DNA of 48,637 bases from an uncultured Methylobacillus sp. (GCA_946478965.1 CAMLDQ010000006.1:1-48637), one strand, 5' to 3'. Counted from the first letter of the stretch, positions 1 through 9,224 are shown. Translations and numbers: made by a program. The notes: a model not told the origin generated them from the sequence alone.

Positions 1-3000
1 GCCGCAACCCGACCGATGTCGAGCTGATGATGTTCGCGCAGGCCAATTCCGAGCATTGCCGCCACAAGATTTTCAATGCGGACTGGGTGATCGACGGCGT
101 CGAGCAGGCGCAGTCACTGTTCGGCATGATCCGCAACACGCATAAACTTCACCCCGGCAAGACGGTTGTCGCGTATTCCGACAATGCCTCCATCGTGCAA
201 GGTGAGAAAACCAGGCGTTTCTATCCGCAGGCAGATGGCCGTTACGGCTATGTCGAAGAGGAAATGCACTTCCTGATGAAGGTGGAAACGCATAACCACC
301 CGACCGCGATTTCCCCGTTTGCGGGCGCTGCGACCGGCGCCGGTGGCGAAATTCGCGACGAAGGTGCGACCGGATGCGGTTCCAAGCCGAAGGCAGGACT
401 GACCGGTTTCTCGGTGTCCAACCTCAACATCCCCCATTTCAGGCAGCCGTGGGAGCAGGATTACGGCAAGCCGGGCCGCATTGCCTCGGCATTGCAGATC
501 ATGGTGGATGGCCCGCTGGGCGGCGCGGCCTACAACAACGAATTCGGTCGCCCGAATATCGCCGGCTATTTCCGCACCTTGGAAATCGAGAGCGCCGGTG
601 AAGTGCGCGGCTACCACAAGCCCATCATGCTGGCGGGCGGCGTGGGCAATATTTCCGCCAGACACTCCAGAAAACATCCGATTCCCGCCGGCGCGGCGCT
701 GATTCAGCTCGGCGGCCCGGCGATGCTGATCGGCCTCGGCGGCGGCGCAGCTTCCAGCATGGACACCGGAGCCAATACCGAAAACCTGGATTTCGATTCC
801 GTGCAGCGCGGCAACCCGGAACTGGAGCGCCGTGCGCAGGAAGTGATTGACCGTTGCTGGCAACTGGGTGACGACAATCCCATCCTGGCGATCCACGACG
901 TGGGCGCGGGCGGCCTTTCCAATGCTTTCCCGGAGCTGGTGAACGACGCCGAGCGCGGTGCCGTGTTCAAGCTGCGCGACGTGCATAACGAAGAGCCGGG
1001 CATGAGTCCCAAGGAGCTCTGGTGCAACGAGGCGCAGGAGCGCTATGTGTTGGCCGTGGGCAAGGACGACCTGGCGCGTTTCGCCGAGATATGCGAGCGC
1101 GAGCGCTGCCCGTTCGCGGTGGTGGGCGAAGCGACCGAAGCGCGTCATCTGACGGTCGAGGACAGTCATTTCGGCAACAAGCCGGTGGATATGGACATGT
1201 CCGTCCTGCTTGGCAAGCCGCCCAAGATGACGCGTGACGTCAAGCGCGAAGCGCGCACCCTTCCGGCGTTCGATACCTCCGATCTCGACCTGGAAGAAGC
1301 CGCGCATCGCGTGCTGCGCCTGCCCGGCGTTGCCGACAAGACCTTCCTCATCACGATTGGCGACCGCAGCGTGACCGGCATGATCGCGCGCGACCAGATG
1401 GTGGGGCCATGGCAGGTGCCGGTCGCCGACGTTGCTGTCACCCTGGCAGGTTTTCAGACCTATGCCGGCGAGGCATTCTCGATAGGGGAAAAGGCGCCGC
1501 TGGCGCTGATCGATGCGCCGGCTTCCGGCCGCATGGCGATCGGAGAAGCGATTACCAACCTTGTGGCTGCGCCTATTGCCGATATCGCAGAACTCAAACT
1601 GTCTGCCAACTGGATGGCCCCGGCTGGGCATCCTGGCGAGGATGCGGCACTCTACGACACCGTCAGGGCGGTCGGCATGGAGCTGTGCCCGCAACTCGGT
1701 ATCAGTATTCCGGTTGGCAAGGATTCCATGTCGATGAAGACGGTATGGGACGAACGCGGCGAGAAGAAAGCCGTTACCGCGCCGATCTCGCTGGTCGTGT
1801 CCGCGTTTGCACCGGTGACCGATGCCCGCCGCACGCTGACCCCGCAATTGCGCACTGATCTTGGCGACACCCAATTGATCGTCATCGATCTGGGGCAAGG
1901 CAAGAATCGCATGGGCGGTTCCGCGCTGGCGCAGGTGTACCAGGCGACCGGCAACGTTGCGCCTGACGTGAACGATGCTGGCCTCCTGAAGGATTTCTTC
2001 GCGCAGATTCAGGCGCTCAACAGTGCCGGCAAACTGTTGGCCTATCACGACCGTTCCGATGGCGGCCTGTTCGTTGCGCTGGCGGAAATGGCGTTCGCCG
2101 GCCGCTGCGGTTTCCGCGTTGATCTCGGTGCATTGCCGGGGCATGTGACCGATATCCTGTTCAATGAAGAGTTGGGGGCGGTGATTCAGGTACTTGAAAG
2201 CGATAAAGCCGAGGTGATTGCCTGTCTGGATACGGCCTTGCCCGATTGCGTGCATGTGTTGGGGCGCGTGACTGATGACGCAACGCTATCTTTCACCTGC
2301 AATGGCATGCCGTTGCTGGAACAATCCCGCGTCGAGTTGCACCGGATCTGGTCGAGCACCACCTTCCACATGCAGGCGATGCGTGACAACCCGGTTTGCG
2401 CGCAGCAGGAGCATGACCGCATCCTGGACGTGGCCGATCCTGGCCTGCATGTACACTTGACATTTGACCAGAACGAAAACGTTGCCGCTCCATATATCGC
2501 GACCGGCAAGCGGCCGCGGATGGCGGTATTGCGCGAGCAGGGCGTCAACGGCCAGGTGGAAATGGCGGCGGCATTCGATCGCGCCGGATTCGAGGCGGTG
2601 GACGTGCATATGAGCGATGTGATTGCCGGCCGCGTCACATTGCAGGACTTTCACGGGTTGGTTGCGTGCGGCGGATTTTCCTATGGCGATGTGCTGGGCG
2701 CGGGGGAGGGCTGGGCCAAGTCCATCCTGTTCAATGCGCGTGCCCGCGAGGAATTCTCCGCTTTCTTCCAGCGCAGCGACTCGTTCGCACTGGGCGTATG
2801 CAACGGTTGCCAGATGATGAGCAACTTGCACGCGATTATCCCCGGCGCCGAGCATTGGCCGCATTTCGTGCGTAACAAGTCGGAGCAGTTCGAGGCGCGC
2901 TTCACGATGGTCGAGATTCTGGAATCGCCCTCGCTGTTCTTCTCGGGAATGGCTGGCAGCCGTATGCCTATTGCCGTGGCGCACGGTGAGGGATTTGCGG

Positions 3001-3284
3001 AATTTTCCACGCCGGCCGCGGTCGAAAACGCGCTAGCTGGGAACCTTGTCAGCGTACGCTATGTCGATAACCACGGGGGGGGCACGGAAATTTACCCGTT
3101 CAATCCCAATGGTTCGCCGCGAGGCATTACCGGCTTGACGACGCGTGACGGGCGCTTCAGCATCATGATGCCGCATCCGGAGCGGGTCTTCCGTTCGGTG
3201 CAGCATTCGTGGCATCCTGAGGGTTGGGGTGAGGATGGCCCGTGGTTGCGGATGTTCCGTAATGCCCGGAAATTTGTAGGATAA
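1..3284 (+). CDS. purL: Phosphoribosylformylglycinamidine synthase (FGAM synthase), 5'-truncated by window edge
   Basis: Fourth step of de novo purine synthesis: FGAR plus glutamine and ATP gives FGAM. The reading frame is open from base 3 with no start in view, so the N-terminal part (roughly 200 residues of a ~1300-residue large-type PurL) lies outside the window. Visible motifs are [14 protein letters not shown] near the start, the ATP-binding region with [12 protein letters not shown], the second AIRS-like half with [11 protein letters not shown] and [11 protein letters not shown], and a C-terminal class I glutamine amidotransferase domain. That domain has the nucleophile Cys in GVCNGCQMM (codon 2799-2801) and the His/Glu pair in [10 protein letters not shown]. 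The long single-chain form is typical of proteobacteria. The stop is followed 25 bases later by an ankyrin gene. Family assignment is secure. Confidence 0.98.
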   Translation, partial: RNPTDVELMMFAQANSEHCRHKIFNADWVIDGVEQAQSLFGMIRNTHKLHPGKTVVAYSDNASIVQGEKTRRFYPQADGRYGYVEEEMHFLMKVETHNHPTAISPFAGAATGAGGEIRDEGATGCGSKPKAGLTGFSVSNLNIPHFRQPWEQDYGKPGRIASALQIMVDGPLGGAAYNNEFGRPNIAGYFRTLEIESAGEVRGYHKPIMLAGGVGNISARHSRKHPIPAGAALIQLGGPAMLIGLGGGAASSMDTGANTENLDFDSVQRGNPELERRAQEVIDRCWQLGDDNPILAIHDVGAGGLSNAFPELVNDAERGAVFKLRDVHNEEPGMSPKELWCNEAQERYVLAVGKDDLARFAEICERERCPFAVVGEATEARHLTVEDSHFGNKPVDMDMSVLLGKPPKMTRDVKREARTLPAFDTSDLDLEEAAHRVLRLPGVADKTFLITIGDRSVTGMIARDQMVGPWQVPVADVAVTLAGFQTYAGEAFSIGEKAPLALIDAPASGRMAIGEAITNLVAAPIADIAELKLSANWMAPAGHPGEDAALYDTVRAVGMELCPQLGISIPVGKDSMSMKTVWDERGEKKAVTAPISLVVSAFAPVTDARRTLTPQLRTDLGDTQLIVIDLGQGKNRMGGSALAQVYQATGNVAPDVNDAGLLKDFFAQIQALNSAGKLLAYHDRSDGGLFVALAEMAFAGRCGFRVDLGALPGHVTDILFNEELGAVIQVLESDKAEVIACLDTALPDCVHVLGRVTDDATLSFTCNGMPLLEQSRVELHRIWSSTTFHMQAMRDNPVCAQQEHDRILDVADPGLHVHLTFDQNENVAAPYIATGKRPRMAVLREQGVNGQVEMAAAFDRAGFEAVDVHMSDVIAGRVTLQDFHGLVACGGFSYGDVLGAGEGWAKSILFNARAREEFSAFFQRSDSFALGVCNGCQMMSNLHAIIPGAEHWPHFVRNKSEQFEARFTMVEILESPSLFFSGMAGSRMPIAVAHGEGFAEFSTPAAVENALAGNLVSVRYVDNHGGGTEIYPFNPNGSPRGITGLTTRDGRFSIMMPHPERVFRSVQHSWHPEGWGEDGPWLRMFRNARKFVG

Positions 3285-3308
3285 TTTTTATAATCTGGTG
3301 GAGATAAC

Positions 3309-3788
3309 ATGAAACTGTTCAAGGCACTGATTCTGAGTTTGGCAATTGCAGCACCGCTGACTGCGTTCGCGCTGGACGGCGAACAGCAGGTCGAGTACAC
3401 CGATGCGTTGAGCAAAGGCAATGTGGCCGTAGTGCAGAAGTATCTGAACAACGGCGTAGGCGTGAACGACCAGTATTTTGCCTGGTCTGCCTTGCAGATC
3501 GCTGCCAACAAGGGGCAGCTCGAAGTCGTCAAACTGCTCGTCGACAAGGGTGCCGATCTCAACTACAAGCACCCCATCACCAAGATGACGGCGCTATCCC
3601 TGGCCGCCGTCGATGGCTATTCCGATATCGTGTCCTATCTGCTTTCCAAGGGAGCGGATCCCAACATCAAGCTGCGCGGCGGCGTCTCCGTCGTGCGGGT
3701 CGTGCGTGACCAGGGCAATACGGCCATGGTGGAACTGCTGGAAAAGAACGGCGCCAAGGACGACGGCTGCGAGGATAAATGCTTCTAA
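3309..3788 (+). CDS. Exported ankyrin-repeat protein (159 aa)
   Basis: Small protein with a clear signal peptide (positive MKLFK start, hydrophobic stretch to about residue 20, cleavage probably after AFA), so it should act in the periplasm. The rest is about three ankyrin repeats, for example ALQIAANKGQLEVVKLLVDKG and ALSLAAVDGYSDIVSYLLSKG. The C-terminus ends with a pair of Cys residues (DGCEDKC) that could form a disulfide. A GGTGGAG ribosome site lies just upstream of the ATG. Ankyrin repeats bind other proteins, but the partner cannot be read from sequence. A TATAAT at 3289-3294 lies too close to the start to be a convincing promoter. A longer exported ankyrin protein occurs at 40876-41820. 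Confidence 0.85.
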   Translation: MKLFKALILSLAIAAPLTAFALDGEQQVEYTDALSKGNVAVVQKYLNNGVGVNDQYFAWSALQIAANKGQLEVVKLLVDKGADLNYKHPITKMTALSLAAVDGYSDIVSYLLSKGADPNIKLRGGVSVVRVVRDQGNTAMVELLEKNGAKDDGCEDKCF

Positions 3789-3832
3789 AGCGGTCGTTTT
3801 TGTGTTTCTTTCAATGTTCTAACTAAGAGCGG

Positions 3833-5107
3833 ATGCGCATCCTGCTGACAGCTGTTTTCCGGCTGCTGCGCCGAATTCAGGGTGCGCGCGCCTTTGCTGG
3901 TCCGACAGCCTGGCTTGCATTCTGGCTTGGACTGTCGCTGGCTTTCCCGGCAACTGCGGAAGTTGCCAAAATTCTTCCTGTCCCTGCTGATCCTGCAGCG
4001 GCACTGCATGTACCGCCGGGTTTCCAGATCCGGGTTTTCGCCCGTCTGGAACCGGCCGGTGCCCATTATTTCCGCGGCCCGCGCTTCATGGCCTTCGGGC
4101 CGGATGGCAACCTGTATCTTTCGCTTGGCATGGAGAATCGGGTGGTGATGCTTCCTGATCGCGACCGGGATGGCCGGGCGGATAGTGTCGTTACCGTCTA
4201 TGACGGCTTGAATGCGCCACAAGGCCTGGTTTTTTCCGGCGGTGACCTGCTGGTGGCCAATCAGGATGGCGTGGTCATGCTGGAAAAGCCCGAGAGAGGA
4301 TGGCCCGCTGCCGGTGTCAGCCCGGTGATCCGCGATTTGCCTTCCGGCGGGCACACGATGAAATCGCTCAAACTCGGGCCTGACGGTTATCTTTATATGA
4401 ACGTTGGCTCCTCCTGCAATGTCTGTACAGAATCGAGCTCGTTGCGCGCCACCCTGTTGCGCTTTACCCTGGATGGGAAGCCGGCCGGCATGCCGAAAGA
4501 CGGTGGCGGCAAGTCCTCGCCGGTGTGGACGGAGGGGCTGCGCAATGCCCAAGGATTTGCCTGGAGCCCTGTCGGCGGTGCGCTTTACGCGACTAACGAC
4601 GGCCCCGACATGCGCAGCGACGCCAAGGGCGGAGCGCCGAATGACGACGTGCCGCCTGAAAGGCTGAACAGGATCGAGGCCGGCAAGCATTATGGCTGGC
4701 CGTATTGTCTGAACCCGCAAGTCCCCGACCCGAACTTTCCCGGGCCGGAGAATTTCTGTAAAGGCACGGAGCCAGCGGCGATTACGTTCCCGGCGCACTC
4801 GACGCCGATCGGGATGACGTTTCTGGAGAAAGCGGCATTCCCGCAGGAATATCGCAACGATGCGCTGGTGGCGCTGCATGGATCGTGGAACCGTCGCGAT
4901 CCGAGTGGTTATAAAGTCGTGCGTGTCCGGTTCCGGAACGGCAGTCCGGTTGCGGTGTCGGATTTTGTTACTGGCTGGCTGGATGCGGATGGTGCCTGGG
5001 GGCGGCCGGTGGATGTCGCCGTGGGTCCCGATGGTGCTGTATATTTATCGGATGAGCGAGCCGGACTCGTTTATCGCATCAACTACAGGAAGGAAACAAT
5101 AAAATGA
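3833..5107 (+). CDS. PQQ-dependent sugar (sorbosone-type) dehydrogenase-like beta-propeller, exported
   Basis: 424-aa protein resembling soluble glucose/sorbosone dehydrogenases, which oxidise sugars in the periplasm using PQQ. The N-terminus is a signal sequence with a long charged lead before the hydrophobic segment ending ...FPATAEV. Propeller-type motifs follow: GFQIRVFARLEPAGAHYFRGPR, MAFGPDGNLYLSLG, DRDRDGRAD (Asp-rich, calcium-binding-like), LKLGPDGYLYMNVGS, ALHGSWNR and DVAVGPDGAVYLSDE. The last two are typical of the family. Its stop overlaps the next start (ATGA, 5104-5107), so the two are translationally coupled. Substrate and actual use of PQQ are not shown; no PQQ synthesis gene is in the window. 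Confidence 0.8.
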   Translation: MRILLTAVFRLLRRIQGARAFAGPTAWLAFWLGLSLAFPATAEVAKILPVPADPAAALHVPPGFQIRVFARLEPAGAHYFRGPRFMAFGPDGNLYLSLGMENRVVMLPDRDRDGRADSVVTVYDGLNAPQGLVFSGGDLLVANQDGVVMLEKPERGWPAAGVSPVIRDLPSGGHTMKSLKLGPDGYLYMNVGSSCNVCTESSSLRATLLRFTLDGKPAGMPKDGGGKSSPVWTEGLRNAQGFAWSPVGGALYATNDGPDMRSDAKGGAPNDDVPPERLNRIEAGKHYGWPYCLNPQVPDPNFPGPENFCKGTEPAAITFPAHSTPIGMTFLEKAAFPQEYRNDALVALHGSWNRRDPSGYKVVRVRFRNGSPVAVSDFVTGWLDADGAWGRPVDVAVGPDGAVYLSDERAGLVYRINYRKETIK

Positions 5108-5652
5108 AATCCATCATCGCCGCCCTGCTGCTAGGACTGACTCTCAGCGGCGCTGCTGCAGCGGAGGAGGCCAAGCCGAATCTGCTGCTTTATATCAGCC
5201 CCAATGAATATGCTCACGAAGTGCGCTTGGGGTTTATTCCGTATTACATCGTCTGGGCACGCCGCGGTCCGGCGCTGGAACAAGCAGCCCGACAGGCCCT
5301 GCAGCCGCAATTCGGCGACATCGGCATGTGCGAAGGCAGCAATGGGGGCGATGTGATCGCCTGGCTGCAGCCGGAGCTTTCCTACAATCCCATGGTGGCC
5401 ACCTATTATGCCAAGGTGACGGCCCGTTTTTTCCGTGCTGACGGCAAGCCGATCGGTACGCTGACGTCGACCGGGACATCCCACAGCGCGATCGGCTCCC
5501 GCTTGATCGATGCCTACGTGCGGGAAGCCTTCGGGCGGGCGATGCAGGATATCGCGACGCAATACGCGGCTGACGGTCGGATGCAGCAGGCGGTGGACCA
5601 TAACCTGGCGAGGACGCCTTGCGCATTGGTCGCCTTGGTACCGAATCCCTGA
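5104..5652 (+). CDS. Unknown periplasmic protein in the propeller operon (182 aa)
   Basis: I do not recognise this family. The N-terminus is a signal peptide (MKSIIAALLLGLTLSGAAAAEE, cleavage probably after AAA). The mature part starts with a short hydrophobic strand (NLLLYISP), has two Cys residues far apart (GMCEGS and TPCALV) that could pair, and a middle segment YYAKVTARFFRADGKPIG that looks like a beta-hairpin followed by a helix (DAYVREAFGRAMQDIA). This is loosely reminiscent of small envelope proteins such as YajG or LpoB types, but not enough to name it. It is coupled by ATGA overlap to the dehydrogenase-like gene upstream and followed 18 bases later by a second propeller gene, so it probably serves the same function. 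Confidence 0.75.
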   Translation: MKSIIAALLLGLTLSGAAAAEEAKPNLLLYISPNEYAHEVRLGFIPYYIVWARRGPALEQAARQALQPQFGDIGMCEGSNGGDVIAWLQPELSYNPMVATYYAKVTARFFRADGKPIGTLTSTGTSHSAIGSRLIDAYVREAFGRAMQDIATQYAADGRMQQAVDHNLARTPCALVALVPNP

Positions 5653-5670
5653 TCGTAGGAGACTGATGTG

Positions 5671-6513
5671 ATGAAAAAAATGAAATTTGTCGCGATACTG
5701 CTGTCGCTTACGGGAACCGTGGCCGCACATGCCGAGATGCCGACAAAAGTGACCGGTCTGCAGACCCCGGAATCGGTAGTCAACGGGCCGGATGGCCGCA
5801 TTTATGTTTCCGAAATCGGCGAGTTCGGCAAGGATGGCGATGGTCGTATTTCCGTGATCGAACCGGACGGCCGCCTGCATGTGTTTGCCGTAGGCATGGA
5901 TGACCCGAAGGGGCTTGGGTTCTTTGGCAATGATCTTTACGTAGCGGACAAGACGCGTGTGCTCAAGGTCGGCATCGATGGCAAATGGGAGGTATTTGCC
6001 CCGGCGGATGCGTTCCCGGTCACACCGCAGTTTTTGAACGACATAGAAACCGACAATCTTGGCAACGTCTATGTATCGGACAGCGGCGATCTCAAGGGCA
6101 AGGGCGGGGCGGTCTATCGCATTTCCAAGTATGGCCGGGTAACGCGTATCGTCGGCGATGACCCGCAAGTTCTTGCGCCCAATGGATTGCTGATGGGCGG
6201 GCATGGCACCTTGCTGGAAGTCGATTTCGTGTCCGGCATCCTGTACCGCATCAAGATACGGACCGGCGAGATGGAAAAGATTGCGGAAGGTTTCGGTGGT
6301 GGTGATGGCCTTGTGCGTGGCTCCAAGGGGCGGCTGTTCGTCAGCGATTGGAAGGGCGGACGGGTATTCTCCGTCGACAAGCAGGGCAAGGTGACACTGA
6401 TCAAATCGGGTTATCAGGCATCCGCCGATATCGGCATGAGCAAGGATGGCCGTTTCATCCTGGTGCCGGACATGAAAGCCGGCGAACTGGATTGGCTGCC
6501 AGTCCCGCAGTAG
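5671..6513 (+). CDS. SMP-30/NHL-type six-bladed beta-propeller, exported
   Basis: 280-aa protein with a signal peptide (MKKMKFVAILLSLTGTVAAHAE) and repeated propeller strands: VVNGPDGRIYVSEIG, GLGFFGNDLYVADKT, NDIETDNLGNVYVSDSG, ADIGMSKDGRFILVPD. The pattern fits the SMP-30/gluconolactonase/NHL superfamily, whose members hydrolyse lactones or bind ligands on the propeller. If the upstream dehydrogenase-like protein makes a sugar lactone, a lactonase partner would make chemical sense; that is inference. GTG at 5668 is an alternative start directly before the ATG; AGGAG at 5657-5661 suits either. Last gene of the three-gene set, convergent with flgA. Confidence 0.75.
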   Translation: MKKMKFVAILLSLTGTVAAHAEMPTKVTGLQTPESVVNGPDGRIYVSEIGEFGKDGDGRISVIEPDGRLHVFAVGMDDPKGLGFFGNDLYVADKTRVLKVGIDGKWEVFAPADAFPVTPQFLNDIETDNLGNVYVSDSGDLKGKGGAVYRISKYGRVTRIVGDDPQVLAPNGLLMGGHGTLLEVDFVSGILYRIKIRTGEMEKIAEGFGGGDGLVRGSKGRLFVSDWKGGRVFSVDKQGKVTLIKSGYQASADIGMSKDGRFILVPDMKAGELDWLPVPQ

Positions 6514-6519
6514 GCTTAA

Positions 6520-6537
6520 CGGATTTTCTGTAATCCG
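6520..6537. terminator. Small hairpin between convergent genes
   Basis: A perfect 6-bp stem (CGGATT / AATCCG) with a 6-base loop lies in the 24-base gap between the propeller gene and flgA, which converge here. It has no T-run on either side, so termination is only a possibility. Confidence 0.3.
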
Positions 6538-7230
6538 CTAGAAATTCACTTCGACCACGCCCTCGCTCTGGGCGATGCCTTTGACGATCTGCCCGGCGCG
6601 TGTCTTGACTGCAACGACTTGGCCGGCGGTGGCATTGCCCATCGCCTGCCCTTCGGAACTGATGGTGAAGCCGTCGCCCTGCGCTACCAGCTTGACCGAC
6701 TGCCCTTGCCGGATGATGATGGCGGCGCGCAGCATCTCTGCCCGCAGAATGGTGCCATTGGCCACGGGCGTGACGACGCTGCGGCCCGTGAGCTGATCCA
6801 GCGAGGTCAGCACGCTGCCAGCAAAACGGGTGATGTCCTGCATCTGCAGTTCGACGTCCTCTGCCTGAACCTGCTGGCCGCTGGCGATTGGACGCACGGC
6901 GACCAGTACACGATCCTGCACCTTGATCTGTACCGGAACATACAGCGACCAAGTGGCCGGCGCGAGGCAGCGTACCCCGACGCTGCTATTACCCCACAGC
7001 GGACTGCCCGAAGGCAGATAGGGCTGAAGATGCGTGCAAGGCGTCAGTTTTAGGCGTGGGTCAATGCGGCTTGCGGTGATGGTGCGTTCGCCAGGAAGGT
7101 TGGCGGTTTTTTCCTTGAGGAATGCCACGACCGCCGACTGTATTGCCGGGAGCGACTGCCATTCCCCGGCATGCGCGGCAAGGGAAGTCGCAGCGCATGC
7201 GATCACGAAAAGTGTTGCTGGGATACGCAT
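6538..7230 (-). CDS. flgA: Flagellar P-ring assembly chaperone FlgA
   Basis: Periplasmic chaperone that helps FlgI form the P ring around the rod. 230 aa from the ATG at 7230, chosen because it opens a standard signal peptide (MRIPATLFVIACAATSLAAHAGE); a longer open frame runs back to 7368 but lacks a signal-like start. The C-terminal SAF/ChapFlgA domain shows VRPIASGQQVQAEDVELQ, GRSVVTPVANGTILRAEML, IRQGQSVKLVAQGDGFTI and VKTRAGQIVKG, all typical. Divergent from the diguanylate cyclase gene, with a perfect palindrome and a weak sigma-54-like site in between. It is separated from flgB by the cyclase gene, an arrangement seen in many proteobacteria where flgA is transcribed away from flgB. Confidence 0.93.
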   Translation of the reverse strand: MRIPATLFVIACAATSLAAHAGEWQSLPAIQSAVVAFLKEKTANLPGERTITASRIDPRLKLTPCTHLQPYLPSGSPLWGNSSVGVRCLAPATWSLYVPVQIKVQDRVLVAVRPIASGQQVQAEDVELQMQDITRFAGSVLTSLDQLTGRSVVTPVANGTILRAEMLRAAIIIRQGQSVKLVAQGDGFTISSEGQAMGNATAGQVVAVKTRAGQIVKGIAQSEGVVEVNF

Positions 7231-7263
7231 GGGGAGTGAACGCTTAAGCAAAAACTGTAATAG

Positions 7264-7283
7264 AATCGAACACCTGTTCGATT
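7264..7283. repeat. Perfect palindrome between flgA and the GGDEF gene (candidate operator)
   Basis: Two 9-base arms, AATCGAACA and TGTTCGATT, are exact reverse complements separated by CC. The site lies 34 bases upstream of the flgA ATG and 63 bases upstream of the cyclase ATG. It could be a dimeric repressor site or a hairpin in the flgA leader. The core CGAAC-N4-GTTCG resembles the Gram-positive-type SOS box but not the CTGT-N8-ACAG box usual in Betaproteobacteria, so the binding protein is unknown. Confidence 0.5.
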
Positions 7284-7306
7284 GTAATGGATTCTGACAT
7301 GGAGCG

Positions 7307-7321
7307 GCATCTGGCGTTCCA
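7307..7321 (-). promoter_or_regulatory. Weak sigma-54-like promoter upstream of flgA
   Basis: Read on the minus strand, TGGAAC-N5-ATGC has the invariant GG and GC at the right spacing and a preceding T, with two departures from TGGCAC-N5-TTGC. It would start transcription near 7295 and give flgA a leader containing the palindrome at 7264-7283. Suggestive only; such sites occur by chance. Confidence 0.3.
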
Positions 7322-7345
7322 ACCTCCGGTAAATTCGGCACGCTC

Positions 7346-9112
7346 ATGCAAACCCCCAACACCCCCACCGATATTGCCCGTCAAGCACTGAAACAACTGG
7401 CCCTGAGCAAGATCCCGCCGACCCCGGATAACTTCCGCCGCGTCTACGACGAGATTGCCGGCAGCAAGTCGGAGGATGAATTATCCGGCTTGGTGCAAGC
7501 ATTCAATAAAGTGCTGTCGGAAGCGGGGAAAGAACGCCCCAAGTTTCTCAAGACGGCCAAGAAACTTGCTGCGGCAGTTGAGCGGCATGACTGGAGCGAG
7601 GTCGAGAAGGAACTGCGCGATCTATTGCCGGCGGGCGCCGCTGCGAGCTGGTCAAATGTTGTCCGGACGTTGGTTCGTCAGTTGGAAGCCAATCACAAGG
7701 GACTCACGGCCAACAAGAAAAAAGAGGGGCTGGAGCGCGTCCTGGTCAACTTCGAGAGCGATGCCGATCTGCTTGCACAGAAAATCCAGGCCTTGGTCGC
7801 CTCCTGGGGGGCGGGGTCGGCCGTCGAGCCCGTAGCGGACGAAGCAGAACCCGATGTCGCCGCTGCCGTGTCCTCGGCGGCACCCTCTGCCAGCGCAACC
7901 TCATCAAGTTCTTTGGCCGTCTTGTGGCGCGAACTGCTGATACAGTCGCTGGAACTCGGCCTGCTGACGCAGCTCAGATATCTGCCGGAATTGGCCAGGG
8001 GAGCCGAGGAATTGCTGGAACAGGCGAAGCGCGCGCAGAACGAGAAGGAACTGCAAAAGCTCGCTGGTGCGTTCAAATCCTATTGGTACAAGCTGGAAAT
8101 GCACGGCGATGCGCAATTCCGCCTGCATGAGGAGTTGATGCAGGTGATGCGTCTGCTGGTGGATAACATCGGCGAACTGGTGGTGGACGACCAGTGGCTG
8201 TCGGGACAAACCGCCATCATCCGCGACATCATCGCCAAGCCGCTCGACATCGAGGTGCTGTACGACGCCGAGAGCGGGCTGAAGGAGCTGATTTTCAAGC
8301 AGGGCAAGCTCAAGCATGGGCTGATGGAAGCCAAGGACACGCTCAAGCAGATGGCGGCGAGCTTTGTCGGCCGGCTGGCGGAGATGACGGAAAGTACCGG
8401 CGAGTTTCACAAGAAAGTCGAGCAGTACCAGCAGCAGATTACCTCCACCGAGGATATTGCCGAGCTGAATGTGCTGCTCGACCGATTGGCGGAAGATACG
8501 CGCGCGATGCAGCTGGATGCCCTGCGTTCGCATGAGGAACTGAAAGCTACCCAGAAAAAGGTCGAACAAGCCGAGCAGCGCATCCTGCAGCTGAGTTCGG
8601 AGCTGGAGCAGGCGAGCGCGCTCGCGCACAAGGATTTCCTGACGGGCACCTTGAACCGGCGCGGCATGAATGAGGCGCTGGAGCGCGAATTCAGCCGGGC
8701 TGACCGCATGCAGGCGCCGCTTTGCATCGCGCTGATGGACGTCGACCATTTCAAGAAGCTGAATGACAGTCTCGGCCATGAGGCGGGCGATGTGGCGCTG
8801 GCGCATCTGGCCAAGGTGACGCGCGAAGCATTGCGGCCGACCGATGTGCTCGCGCGTTTCGGTGGCGAGGAATTCGTCATCATCCTGCCGGAAACCGGGC
8901 AGGAAGAAGCGGTGCGCGTGATGACGCGCGTCCAGCGCGAGCTGACCAAGAATTTCTTCCTGCACGACAATGAGCGAGTATTGATCACCTTCAGCGCGGG
9001 CGTGGCTCAGCGCCAGCCGGAGGAAATCTCCGGTTCGGTGATCCAGCGCGCCGACGCCGCACTCTACCAGGCCAAACATTCCGGCCGTAACCGCGTCATC
9101 GGCGCGGAATAA
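7346..9112 (+). CDS. Diguanylate cyclase (GGDEF) with long helical N-terminal region
   Basis: 588-aa soluble-looking protein that should make cyclic di-GMP from two GTP. The C-terminal GGDEF domain begins after about residue 420 (DFLTGTLNRRGMNEAL) and has the active-site GGEEF at residues 506-510. RPTD at 497-500, five residues before it, is a proper inhibitory I-site, so product feedback is expected. The first ~410 residues are mostly charged helices with a low-complexity Ala/Ser hinge near residue 170-195 and a predicted coiled coil (KATQKKVEQAEQRILQLSSEL) leading into the cyclase domain. No membrane segment or known sensor domain is evident. It sits between flgA and flgB, so a role in switching motility is plausible. 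No strong ribosome site precedes the ATG. Confidence 0.92.
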   Translation: MQTPNTPTDIARQALKQLALSKIPPTPDNFRRVYDEIAGSKSEDELSGLVQAFNKVLSEAGKERPKFLKTAKKLAAAVERHDWSEVEKELRDLLPAGAAASWSNVVRTLVRQLEANHKGLTANKKKEGLERVLVNFESDADLLAQKIQALVASWGAGSAVEPVADEAEPDVAAAVSSAAPSASATSSSSLAVLWRELLIQSLELGLLTQLRYLPELARGAEELLEQAKRAQNEKELQKLAGAFKSYWYKLEMHGDAQFRLHEELMQVMRLLVDNIGELVVDDQWLSGQTAIIRDIIAKPLDIEVLYDAESGLKELIFKQGKLKHGLMEAKDTLKQMAASFVGRLAEMTESTGEFHKKVEQYQQQITSTEDIAELNVLLDRLAEDTRAMQLDALRSHEELKATQKKVEQAEQRILQLSSELEQASALAHKDFLTGTLNRRGMNEALEREFSRADRMQAPLCIALMDVDHFKKLNDSLGHEAGDVALAHLAKVTREALRPTDVLARFGGEEFVIILPETGQEEAVRVMTRVQRELTKNFFLHDNERVLITFSAGVAQRQPEEISGSVIQRADAALYQAKHSGRNRVIGAE

Positions 9113-9118
9113 CCATCC

Positions 9119-9136
9119 TTGCCGCATCGGCGGCAA
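9119..9136. terminator. Hairpin downstream of the GGDEF gene
   Basis: A 7-bp stem (TTGCCGC / GCGGCAA) with loop ATCG starts seven bases after the cyclase stop. No T-run follows, so it may be a weak terminator or an mRNA-end stabiliser. Confidence 0.35.
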
Positions 9137-9209
9137 AGTCTTGCCGGGTCATGCTGGCAGCTTCGTCATTTTTTTCGATAAACCCAGTAATGACGCGCCT
9201 TTCAGTGCA

Positions 9210-9224
9210 TGGCATGTTTTCTGC
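9210..9224 (+). promoter_or_regulatory. Sigma-54 (-24/-12) promoter for the flgB operon
   Basis: TGGCAT-N5-CTGC matches TGGCAC-N5-TTGC at all but two positions and keeps the essential GG and GC ten bases apart. It would start transcription near 9236, about 30 bases upstream of the flgB ATG. Rod/hook genes are under RpoN control in Pseudomonas and Vibrio, so the site fits known flagellar hierarchies. The activator gene is not in the window. Confidence 0.55.

Noticed and set aside
114..2255. 713-aa open frame on the minus strand inside purL
   Set aside because: The purL protein on the plus strand is unmistakable; the antisense frame is His/Arg/Gln-rich without family features, as expected for a high-GC shadow.
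7267..7280. LexA/SOS box at the palindrome core
   Set aside because: The CGAAC-N4-GTTCG form is the Gram-positive type and one position departs from it; no SOS gene is nearby, so only a generic operator is proposed.
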